From the NCBI GenBank assembly GCA_041689775.1, contig JBDNFP010000334.1, positions 1 through 20,931 of the forward strand: a stretch of 20,931 nt of DNA. Direction: 5' to 3'. Shown in pieces: positions 6,518-13,137 of the stretch (within the stretch, counting starts at the first letter, position 1; each line of letters opens with the position of its first letter). The DNA is from JBDNFP01 sp041689775. Lineage in GTDB: Bacteria; Bacteroidota; Bacteroidia; Cytophagales; Spirosomataceae. The notes below the pieces were generated by a model. It saw only the letters and a program-made list of their open reading frames with translations, searched no databases and was not told where the DNA came from. A program made the position numbers and the translations under genes.

Positions 6518-7870
6518 ATGAAACAGTGGAGTCAGTGCGTTTATCTTATTGGTCTGGGCCTGATTGTGGCAAATGGTTGTACCACAAAAAGCGACGAAAT
6601 TGAGGTTATCGAAACATCCTCCTTTGATTTAATCCAAAGCAGGATTCTTACACCTACCTGCGCTACCACCGGTTGCCATGCTTCCGAACAAGATGGATCT
6701 TTTCGTCAGCACAGTTTGCTACTCACTGCCGGTAATTCCTACGAATATTTAATCAATAAGTTAAGCCAGCAACCTGAGGCCCGGGCGGAGGGAATGGCGA
6801 GAGTGAAGCCATTCAATTCTAGTGAAAGTCTATTCTACCACAAATTAAACTGGGAAGCCAGCCATCATTCAGGGAAGCAGTTTGGTAGTCCAATGCCTCT
6901 TGGGGGCATACCTCTGAGCGTAGGACAAATTGAGTTTGTGAGGAGATGGATTGAAGCAGGGGCTCCAAAAACTGGCAGTGTGGTGGATACCACGCTTTTG
7001 AATGATACCACACCTAGTTATGAGTTGACTTTTGAAGGGTTAACTCCTCCGGCACCCGGAACAGGCATCCAAATGAAACTGGATCCCTTTACTGTAAGCC
7101 CTACGTTTGAAAGGGAGTTTTTCGTTCGAAAAATGGTAGGTAATACCAACGAAGTGTTTGTCAATAGGATTCAGATTAAGATGCGACCCGGTAGTCACCA
7201 TTTCCTTTTGTACGATTTTCCGGATAAGAATAAACTTCCGTTGCTCAATACAATCCGGGACATACGTAATACTGACGGCACGCAGAATTACGAGACGTTT
7301 CTTTCTATGCAGAACCACGTTTTCTGGGCAGGAACCCAAACTCCTACCTATGACTACACTTTTCCTACGGGAGCGGCTCTACGGATAGCACCGGGTGCTT
7401 CGTACGACCTTAACTCTCACTACGTTAATAAGACTTCCCAGCCATTTAACGGTGAGGTGTATGTTAATCTGCTTACGATTCCTAAAAGTGAAGTGAAGCA
7501 CGTCGTTAATTCCCTTGATTTAGGTAATACTCAGTTTGTACTACCGGCGGGCCAAAAAACTAAAACCACCAAGTCATTTACGTTTGATAAAGCTATTAAA
7601 GTGCTGATGCTTACTTCCCACACGCACAAATTTGGGGAAAAGTTTGTGATCAAAATAAAAGGTGGAGCTAGAAATGGTGAAATTGTTTATGAAAATACGG
7701 ATTGGGAACATCCGTCGATCAAGAATTTTCCAACTCCTATTTTTCTGAGTGCAGGCGAAGGTCTGGTGTCCGAAATTACTTACAACAACACGACCACCCG
7801 AACCATTCGCTTTGGCCTGACCAGCGAAGATGAGATGGGAATCATCTTCGGCTACTACTACGAGGAGTAA
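6518..7870 (+). CDS. Lipoprotein with cytochrome c-like domain fused to PHM/DBH-like copper monooxygenase
   Basis: The chosen ATG gives 450 residues starting MKQWSQCVYLIGLGLIVANGC, a clear lipoprotein signal with Cys21 as the lipid site; upstream in-frame starts at 6476 (TTG) and 6500 (ATG) would add a poorly fitting tail. Residues about 35-150 form a cytochrome c-like domain: an unusual CX4CH heme site (C48, C53, H54 in CATTGCH) and a candidate distal Met125 in GSPMPLGG, before VRRWIEAGAP. Residues about 165-450 resemble the copper type II, ascorbate-dependent monooxygenases, with all six expected ligands: GSHHFLLYD (H227, H228), NSHY (H301), SHTHKFGE (H368, H370) and DEMG (M440). The known relatives hydroxylate peptides or dopamine; the substrate here is unknown. 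The heme may feed electrons to copper (inference). A terminator follows directly. Confidence 0.78.
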   Translation: MKQWSQCVYLIGLGLIVANGCTTKSDEIEVIETSSFDLIQSRILTPTCATTGCHASEQDGSFRQHSLLLTAGNSYEYLINKLSQQPEARAEGMARVKPFNSSESLFYHKLNWEASHHSGKQFGSPMPLGGIPLSVGQIEFVRRWIEAGAPKTGSVVDTTLLNDTTPSYELTFEGLTPPAPGTGIQMKLDPFTVSPTFEREFFVRKMVGNTNEVFVNRIQIKMRPGSHHFLLYDFPDKNKLPLLNTIRDIRNTDGTQNYETFLSMQNHVFWAGTQTPTYDYTFPTGAALRIAPGASYDLNSHYVNKTSQPFNGEVYVNLLTIPKSEVKHVVNSLDLGNTQFVLPAGQKTKTTKSFTFDKAIKVLMLTSHTHKFGEKFVIKIKGGARNGEIVYENTDWEHPSIKNFPTPIFLSAGEGLVSEITYNNTTTRTIRFGLTSEDEMGIIFGYYYEE

Positions 7871-7907
7871 AAAAATAGGCTGTTCTTTAAGAACAGCCTA
7901 TTTTTTT
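7869..7907. terminator. Bidirectional intrinsic terminator between the heme/copper gene and deaD
   Basis: A 17-base-pair perfect stem pairs 7869-7885 with 7891-7907 around a 5-base loop. The core is TAGGCTGTTC/GAACAGCCTA, with seven A on the left and an eight-T run at 7901-7908, giving U-tracts for both strands. The left arm begins in the stop codon of the upstream gene. It should end transcription from both convergent genes. Confidence 0.9.
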
Positions 7908-7929
7908 TATTTATACGATCTTCTATTCC

Positions 7930-9681
7930 TTATTTAGCAATATCAACCTGTACGCTTTTGCCTTTGATCGTGTTTCCATCCATGGCACGTTGTACTGCAC
8001 GAGCGTCACTTTCTGGAACCTCGACAAACGTAAATTTGTCGTAGATATCAATGACACCGATTGACTTACCAGGAATTTTTGATTCACCAGCAATAGCGCC
8101 GACGATGTCACGTGGCATGATGTGATCTTTACGACCAACGCTCAGGAATAAACGAGTCATGCCAGCTTCAACGGGTCCTGGCTGCTTTTCGCCACCACGA
8201 CGCTCTGGACGACTATCCGTCCGTTCGCTTGAACGACGGTCCCCGCCGCGCTCGAAACGGTCTTCACGGCCACCAAAGCGGCTTCCTCGCTCAAAGCGAT
8301 CACCACCCCGCTCATGACGATCTCCGCCGCGCTCGCGATCTCCGCGCTTTTCTTCCCAAGCTAGGTTAGACTCAGAATATTCATTTTTCTGAACGCCCAA
8401 TAACTGTTTGGCCATTCCGGCTACTACTTGCTCAGTAGTAAAGCCGCTGTGGTGCAATAATTCTAGTACGTCGTCATAAAGATTATCTTCACCACCTTCT
8501 TTAATACTTACGGCGAGACTTTCAATGAAACGAGCTTTACGAACACCTACAATATCTTCGTAAGATGGGATAACCCCCTTTTCGATCTTTACTTTGGTAT
8601 AGTTTTCAATTTGACGGATGCGGAACTTCTCATCACGTGCTACCAAAGAAAACGCCTTACCTGACATACCTGCACGGCCCGTACGGCCAATTCGGTGTAC
8701 GTAATACTCTTCGTCTAAGGGAATATCGTAGTTTATTACCGCGTCGAGTCCGCTGACGTCGATACCACGCGCTGCTACGTCAGTAGCTACCAAAATGGTC
8801 GTAACACCGGCCTTAAATTTACTCATGACGTTGTTACGTTGCTGCTGACGAAGGTCACCGTGGATACCTTCTGAGGAATACCCCCTGACCTGTAATTGTT
8901 CAACGATCTCGTCTACTTTACGTTTAGTATTACAGAATACAAGTAAAGAGGAAAGATTGTGTATGTCAATTAATCGGGTCATTACTTCAAGTTTAGCCTG
9001 TGGCTTCACCTCGAAACAAACCTGCTCAATATTATCATTAGTAAGCTCGTTACGAACTACTTTGATTAAAACGGGATCGTTCAAGAAACGCTTCGTGATC
9101 GACATGATTGGCTTCGACATAGTAGCCGAAAACAAAATAGTCTGACGCTCCTCGGGCATTTCGGCAAGAATACTTTCAATATCTTCCCGGAATCCCATGT
9201 CAAGCATTTCGTCTGCCTCATCCAATACCATCATGCCCAATTGGCTGAAATCAATGGTACGACGTTGCATGTGGTCCATTACCCGACCAGGAGTACCTAC
9301 CACAATGTGCACACCTTTTTTCAAGGAGCGAATTTGGCGTTCGATGGAATCTCCACCGTAAATTGCCTCGATGCGCAAGCCACGCTTATATTTTGCAAGG
9401 CGTCCTATTTCCTCTGAAACTTGTACGGCTAGCTCGCGGGTGGGACAAAGTACTAGTGCCTGCACATTATTATTTGAAATATCTATACGTTCTAGGGCAG
9501 GAATACCAAAAGCGGCGGTTTTACCCGTTCCGGTCTGCGCCTGACCAATTACATCGTATCCTTGTAATACGGGTGGTATTCCCTGTGCTTGAATGGGGGA
9601 AGGTGTTTCAAATCCCATTTCGGTAACGGCTTTCAGGATATCTTCAGATAAACCCAGGTCGGCAAATGTTTCTACTGTCAT
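7930..9681 (-). CDS. deaD: DEAD-box ATP-dependent RNA helicase, DeaD/CsdA type
   Basis: This 583-residue cytoplasmic RNA helicase is likely involved in ribosome assembly and mRNA unwinding, especially in the cold. The helicase core has the Q motif (GFETPSPIQAQ, 23-33), motif I AQTGTGKT (48-55), PTRELAVQV (80-88), GTPGRVMDH (129-137), DEADEMLDMGF (154-164), SAT (185-187), ATDVAARGIDV (299-309) and HRIGRTGRAG (329-338). An Arg/Gly/Asp/Glu-rich linker with repeated ERGGDR units spans about 444-499. The C-terminal 75 residues (TRLFLSVGRKDHIMPRDIVGAI onward) form a DbpA-type RNA-binding domain. This layout is typical of DeaD. The ATG at 9681 begins MTVETFADLGLSEDILKAV, the usual start. A long upstream gap could hold a cold-responsive leader. 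Confidence 0.93.
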   Translation of the reverse strand: MTVETFADLGLSEDILKAVTEMGFETPSPIQAQGIPPVLQGYDVIGQAQTGTGKTAAFGIPALERIDISNNNVQALVLCPTRELAVQVSEEIGRLAKYKRGLRIEAIYGGDSIERQIRSLKKGVHIVVGTPGRVMDHMQRRTIDFSQLGMMVLDEADEMLDMGFREDIESILAEMPEERQTILFSATMSKPIMSITKRFLNDPVLIKVVRNELTNDNIEQVCFEVKPQAKLEVMTRLIDIHNLSSLLVFCNTKRKVDEIVEQLQVRGYSSEGIHGDLRQQQRNNVMSKFKAGVTTILVATDVAARGIDVSGLDAVINYDIPLDEEYYVHRIGRTGRAGMSGKAFSLVARDEKFRIRQIENYTKVKIEKGVIPSYEDIVGVRKARFIESLAVSIKEGGEDNLYDDVLELLHHSGFTTEQVVAGMAKQLLGVQKNEYSESNLAWEEKRGDRERGGDRHERGGDRFERGSRFGGREDRFERGGDRRSSERTDSRPERRGGEKQPGPVEAGMTRLFLSVGRKDHIMPRDIVGAIAGESKIPGKSIGVIDIYDKFTFVEVPESDARAVQRAMDGNTIKGKSVQVDIAK

Positions 9682-9904
9682 TAGTTGTTTGTCTTAAAAA
9701 AAAATTAAAGTCTTGAACAGAATTTTATCTTAGCAGCGTAGTGTACTTCTATCATGTACAACTTCAATTTCCGGCGAAGAAAAAAGAAATGATAATATAA
9801 GTTTCGACCGTTCGGTTCTAACCGAATAGTTATAAACATATAATAAGATCAAAATAAGGGATTTTTCGCAAAGCCCACCACAAGACATCCGTGTGGCTCT
9901 GCAA
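9682..9904. other. Leader region upstream of deaD, no gene seen
   Basis: This is about 220 AT-rich bases with no credible open frame. A short hairpin TTCGGTT/AACCGAA lies at 9811-9826. A near match to a minus-strand -7 box (TTATTTTG, one mismatch from TAnnTTTG) lies at 9850-9857, which would give deaD a leader of about 160 bases. A long leader would suit a cold-shock helicase mRNA, but the sequence does not prove one. Confidence 0.4.
9811..9826. other. Small hairpin in the deaD leader region
   Basis: A seven-base inverted repeat TTCGGTT and AACCGAA is separated by two bases; in practice it would be a six-base-pair stem with a four-base loop. It lies about 130 bases before the deaD start. There is no U-tract, so it is not a terminator; it may be a leader element or an operator-like dyad. 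Confidence 0.35.
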
Positions 9905-9910
9905 TGAAAA

Positions 9911-10010
9911 CGGAAGATCCAATCGATACAATGATTGGTGGCTTGTTATTACGCCGGTCCGGGACTGAAGCAGAGGAGTGAACGGATGTTCGCTCTAATA
10001 TCGTGCAAAA
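9911..10010 (+). ncRNA. ffs: Probable small signal recognition particle RNA (4.5S-type); ends uncertain
   Basis: The core resembles domain IV of bacterial SRP RNA. TTGTTATTACGCC at 9943-9955 corresponds to the 5' side of the asymmetric loop (E. coli TGTTTACC). GGTCCGGGACTGAAGCAG at 9956-9973 corresponds to the hairpin tip and the conserved AGCAG (E. coli GGTCCGGAAGGAAGCAG). GAGTGAACGGATG at 9976-9988 forms the returning strand. Supporting pairs include UUGUU (9943-9947) with AACGG (9981-9985), CC (9954-9955) with GG (9975-9976), and CGAUA (9924-9928) with UAUCG (9999-10003). The tip is not a textbook GGAA tetraloop, and a competing fold exists (ACATCCGT 9885-9892 with ACGGATGT 9982-9989). Its GC content is higher than the flanks. 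The RNA would bind Ffh for membrane-protein targeting. Boundaries are estimated from symmetry about the tip. Confidence 0.5.
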
Positions 10011-10025
10011 GTAAGGATTACTTTT
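10007..10025. other. Perfect AT-rich hairpin after the SRP-like RNA
   Basis: AAAAGTAA (10007-10014) and TTACTTTT (10018-10025) are perfect complements around a three-base spacer. ATATC (9998-10002) and GATAT (10026-10030) extend the dyad across a four-base bulge. On the plus strand it could process or end the SRP-like transcript, since the stem's right side is a T-run, but it lacks a GC core, so a standard terminator call is weak. Confidence 0.4.
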
Positions 10026-10075
10026 GATATCTGCACTAGGTAGTCTAAAAAAAATTGTAATATTTCTAGAACCTG

Positions 10076-10112
10076 AAAAATGGGAAGGCTCTCCGAAACG
10101 TTCAGAGAGCCT
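10076..10112 (-). terminator. Probable intrinsic terminator of ald
   Basis: Stem AGGCTCTC (10086-10093) pairs perfectly with GAGAGCCT (10105-10112); the loop may add three more pairs (GAA/TTC). Read on the minus strand after ald, the stem is followed by a short TCCCA spacer and five T. It lies 24 bases past the ald stop. The spacer before the U-tract makes it good but not ideal. Confidence 0.65.
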
Positions 10113-10135
10113 CCAATGTGAAATTTAAGTTATTA

Positions 10136-11272
10136 TTATTCGTTTACGACACTGTACGAATCTAATACATCTACCACATCAACGTAGGGTAAATTGAACG
10201 CAGCAGAAACGCCTCGGTAAACCACTTGTCCTTGTACAATGTTGAGTCCTTTGCGTAACTCCTCGTTTTTGGAACAGGCAGTTTGCCACCCCATATCCGC
10301 CAGCATAATGGCGTAAGGAAGGGTAGCATTGGTAAGTGCTAAGGTAGAAGTATAGGGAACGGCACCGGGCATATTGGCAACGCAATAGTGCAATATATCG
10401 TCAACAACATAAGTCGGGTCCTGGTGAGTAGTTGCTTTGGATGTTTCAAAGCAGCCGCCCTGATCGATGGCCACGTCGACCAGAACAGCACCGGGACGCA
10501 TCGTTTTTAACATATCGCGGGTAATTAGCGCAGGAGCTTTGGCCCCTGGAATTAACACTCCGCTGATAACGAGGTCAGCCGTTTTTATTTGATCTTTGAT
10601 ATTGTATTCGTTAGACATCATGGTGTTGACGTTTGCCGGCATGATATCATCTAAGTACCGAAGACGGGGTAGGCTAAGATCCATGATCGTAACATTGGCA
10701 CCGAGCCCAGCCGCGAGTTTAGCAGATTGAGTACCCACTACACCACCGCCAATAACAAGCACGTTGGCAGGCTTTACACCCGGAACACCTCCAAGTAAAA
10801 TACCCCGACCACCCATTGGTTTTTCGAGGTATTTTGCACCTTCCTGCACTGCCATACGCCCGGCAACTTCACTCATAGGAATTAAAAGTGGTAGGCTGCG
10901 GTCCGCTTTTTCTACTGTTTCGTAGGCCAAACATACTGATCCGCGATCGATCATGGCGTAGGTTAAATCGCCGGAGGAGGCAAAGTGGAAATAGGTAAAT
11001 AATAATTGATCTTTCTTAATCAAGGGGTATTCGGATGGAATAGGCTCTTTTACTTTAATGATCATTTCAGCGATAGCGTACACCTCTTCAATGGTATTCA
11101 GGATTTGAGCCCCAGCCTGTACATATTCTTCGTTTGGAAAGCCACTACCCAAGCCGGCTGTTGCCTGAACGTAGACAGAGTGTCCTCTACGGATAAACTC
11201 AGAAACTCCGGCGGGCGTTACCGCGACGCGATTTTCGTTATTCTTAATTTCTTTTGGTAAGCCAATAATCAT
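10136..11272 (-). CDS. ald: Alanine dehydrogenase
   Basis: This 378-residue NAD-dependent enzyme interconverts L-alanine and pyruvate plus ammonia. It starts MIIGLPKEIKNNENRVAVTP, the family hallmark. Residues known from the Bacillus and mycobacterial enzymes sit at the expected positions: R15 and K75 for substrate binding, H96 and D270 for catalysis. The nucleotide-binding loop VLVIGGGVVGTQSA spans 171-184, with D198 contacting the ribose. The signature GSGFPNEEYVQAGAQI is at 42-57. Length is typical. It diverges from an Lrp/AsnC-type gene, a common arrangement for alanine-responsive control, and a Lrp-like dyad lies just upstream of its candidate -7 box. It probably serves alanine catabolism or NADH balance. 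Very confident. Confidence 0.96.
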   Translation of the reverse strand: MIIGLPKEIKNNENRVAVTPAGVSEFIRRGHSVYVQATAGLGSGFPNEEYVQAGAQILNTIEEVYAIAEMIIKVKEPIPSEYPLIKKDQLLFTYFHFASSGDLTYAMIDRGSVCLAYETVEKADRSLPLLIPMSEVAGRMAVQEGAKYLEKPMGGRGILLGGVPGVKPANVLVIGGGVVGTQSAKLAAGLGANVTIMDLSLPRLRYLDDIMPANVNTMMSNEYNIKDQIKTADLVISGVLIPGAKAPALITRDMLKTMRPGAVLVDVAIDQGGCFETSKATTHQDPTYVVDDILHYCVANMPGAVPYTSTLALTNATLPYAIMLADMGWQTACSKNEELRKGLNIVQGQVVYRGVSAAFNLPYVDVVDVLDSYSVVNE

Positions 11273-11329
11273 AATTGAAATGATCGGTTTCGGGTGTTAA
11301 CTAGTTGATAAAATTGTGCATTAGCGTAC

Positions 11330-11337
11330 CAAAATTA
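11330..11337 (-). promoter_or_regulatory. Candidate ald -7 promoter box
   Basis: Read on the minus strand this is TAATTTTG, an exact match to the Bacteroidota -7 consensus TAnnTTTG. It lies 58 bases upstream of the ald ATG. No TTG lies at the usual -33 distance, where the Lrp-like dyad sits instead, which would fit a promoter that needs an activator or is blocked by a repressor. Confidence 0.4.
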
Positions 11338-11342
11338 CATAA

Positions 11343-11361
11343 AACAGAAATTAGTTCTGTT
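11343..11361. promoter_or_regulatory. Lrp/AsnC-type operator candidate between ald and its regulator
   Basis: AACAGAA (11343-11349) and TTCTGTT (11355-11361) form a perfect dyad around a five-base AT-rich centre. The inner 15 bases, CAGAAATTAGTTCTG, match the E. coli Lrp consensus YAGHAWATTWTDCTR at 12 of 15 positions by my count. The dyad lies five bases upstream of the candidate ald -7 box, and about 100 bases before the divergent Lrp-type gene. Confidence 0.55.
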
Positions 11362-11463
11362 ACTCATGATAAATACGGAAAATAATACTGAATTATTGAT
11401 TTTATTTGTGGTAAATTCTTTTTTGAGAACACAAATTGATTCTTTGTAAGAAAAAAATCTTTT

Positions 11464-11922
11464 ATGACCATCAATAAGATTGATTTAGATATTCTACGGA
11501 TCCTTCAAAAAGATGCCCGACTTACGATTAAAGAGGTTGCTTCCGCCATCAATTTATCAATTACTCCCGTTCACGACCGGATTCGAAAATTAGAGAAGCA
11601 AGGCTTCATCGAACGATATGTAGCCTTGCTGAACCGAAGGAAATTAGGTAAATCTATGCTCGTTTATTGCAACGTTACCCTTGATAAACAACGAAAAGAA
11701 AGTTTCGAAGAGTTTAATGAGGCAGTGTTGTATATGCCCGAGGTTCTGGAATGTAGTGTAGTTTCCGGAAGTTTCGATTATCTAATGAAGGTAGTGGCCG
11801 ATGATATGGAGAGTTACAATGACTTTTACCAGCAAAAGTTATCCGTTTTGAAGAGCGTCTTGCACATAAGCAGTTTTTTTGTGATGTCAGAGGTAAAGGG
11901 AACTACCGAATTACCAATCTGA
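11464..11922 (+). CDS. Lrp/AsnC family transcriptional regulator, likely controlling ald
   Basis: This 152-residue regulator has an N-terminal winged helix-turn-helix (DLDILRILQKDARL, 7-20; IKEVASAINLSITPVHDRIRKLEKQGFI, 22-49) and a C-terminal RAM effector-binding domain (about 65-145) with the typical SGSFDYLMKV turn (101-110). Such proteins form dimers to octamers and sense amino acids. Its divergent position to ald, with a Lrp-like dyad between, makes alanine-responsive control of ald the simplest reading, as for AldR and related regulators; this is inference. The start gives the usual short N-terminus. It converges on the flavoprotein gene with only 24 bases between stops and no hairpin there. 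Confidence 0.92.
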   Translation: MTINKIDLDILRILQKDARLTIKEVASAINLSITPVHDRIRKLEKQGFIERYVALLNRRKLGKSMLVYCNVTLDKQRKESFEEFNEAVLYMPEVLECSVVSGSFDYLMKVVADDMESYNDFYQQKLSVLKSVLHISSFFVMSEVKGTTELPI

Positions 11923-11946
11923 TTTGTTCGGGCAGGAAACTACTGG

Positions 11947-13068
11947 CTATATTTTCATGACTTTACCGTGGGTACTTTTAATGACTTTTTGGAGCAAAGT
12001 AGGTGTAATTGAAAAAAAGCGCAGTGCCATTTCGGTCAAAAATTCTTTTCCAAACAGTTGCTGAACCGTCCGTCCAATTAATAGGCGGGTAGCAAATTCT
12101 TTTTCCCAAGCATCCTGATAGTTCGTTTCCAGGGTAGCCCGGTTGCGGTGGCCGGTAAAATACCTGATAATTTCCTGAGCTGCCATGTTTCCAGAACGTA
12201 TGGCTATGGCCATACCATTGCCGCACAACGGGGTAACTAGTCCCGCACTGTCACCAACCATTAGGATATGGTTTTCAATACTTTTTTTGGGAGCAAATGA
12301 TACTTCATTAATTACCTCTGGTTTATCGTACAAAAACTCAGCGGAGGTAAAGATATCCCGTAGGTAGGGATTCCTTGACGCGATTGTCTTTTCCATAGCA
12401 TTTATGCTGCCAGCTTTCTTCATGTTTGAGCGTTCTGTTAGATAGCAAAGGCAGAATTTATCGTCTTCAATGGCTGAAATTCCGCAATACCCATTTTTGA
12501 AGTTATGAAGCGCAATGACATTTTTTGGGAAGTTATACCGTATGTGGTACTTTACGCCAACGTAGGGAGACGCCTTTTCCATAAAATGCCTTCCCAACTG
12601 CTTATCGAGACGGGTTCTTTTTCCATAAGCACCAATCACAACCTCAGCCCGAAAAGATTCTTGATCAGTAGTTTCAATTTCAAAGTACTTGTCCTTCCAA
12701 AAGACACTAGTTACGGATGTATCTAACCTAAACTCCACTCCGGCATTGACAGCGAGCTGATAAAGTGCATGATCCAGGGCAAACCGGCTTACGCCAAAAC
12801 CACCAAGATCAAGTTCTGTGTGCAAAGCCAGTCCCTTGGGAGAAGTAAGCTGAAATTGCGTTAAGTTTGAAATATTAAGTTTACCCAAGTCCAGCCCTAG
12901 CGTTTGTAAGTAGGGTTTTACCTCGTTCGAAATATATTCACCGCACACTTTATGGAATGGGTACGATTTTTTTTCAATCAGCAGTACCGAAACACCCGCA
13001 TGGGCTAACTCGATACTGCTTACCAGCCCCGCCAGTCCCCCGCCTATTATTATTACTGAGTACTCCAT
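11947..13068 (-). CDS. FAD-dependent oxidoreductase, geranylgeranyl reductase/FixC-like family
   Basis: This 373-residue flavoprotein has the dinucleotide-binding motif IIIGGGLAGLVSSIELAHAG (6-25) with the acidic E32 closing the Rossmann fold, a KVCGEYIS segment (40-47) typical of the geranylgeranyl reductase-like subfamily, and the second FAD motif LMVGDSAGLVTPLCGNGMAI (269-288). It resembles COG0644 enzymes that reduce isoprenoid double bonds or act as monooxygenase-like flavoproteins in lipid or polyketide tailoring. In some Bacteroidota relatives sit beside type III polyketide synthase genes; none is here, so no pathway is assigned. No signal peptide or clear membrane helix. It diverges from the GH13-like gene, with 69 bases between the two starts. 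Confidence 0.85.
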   Translation of the reverse strand: MEYSVIIIGGGLAGLVSSIELAHAGVSVLLIEKKSYPFHKVCGEYISNEVKPYLQTLGLDLGKLNISNLTQFQLTSPKGLALHTELDLGGFGVSRFALDHALYQLAVNAGVEFRLDTSVTSVFWKDKYFEIETTDQESFRAEVVIGAYGKRTRLDKQLGRHFMEKASPYVGVKYHIRYNFPKNVIALHNFKNGYCGISAIEDDKFCLCYLTERSNMKKAGSINAMEKTIASRNPYLRDIFTSAEFLYDKPEVINEVSFAPKKSIENHILMVGDSAGLVTPLCGNGMAIAIRSGNMAAQEIIRYFTGHRNRATLETNYQDAWEKEFATRLLIGRTVQQLFGKEFLTEMALRFFSITPTLLQKVIKSTHGKVMKI

Positions 13069-13137
13069 TCTCCTAGGTTTTTGTTAATTTCGCAACTATG
13101 TTAGAAGTCCCGAAATAATCAAAATGTTTTTCCCGAC

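Noticed and set aside
7040..7390. Overlapping open frames on both strands inside the heme/copper gene
   Set aside because: They are antisense or out-of-frame to conserved ligand motifs and have no recognisable features.
8190..8350. Repetitive GC-rich DNA, considered as a short tandem repeat or CRISPR-like array
   Set aside because: It encodes the RG-rich ERGGDR linker of DeaD; units vary and there are no spacers.
13085..13092. TAATTTCG as a -7 promoter box for the GH13-like gene
   Set aside because: One mismatch to consensus and no TTG at the right distance; not convincing alone.
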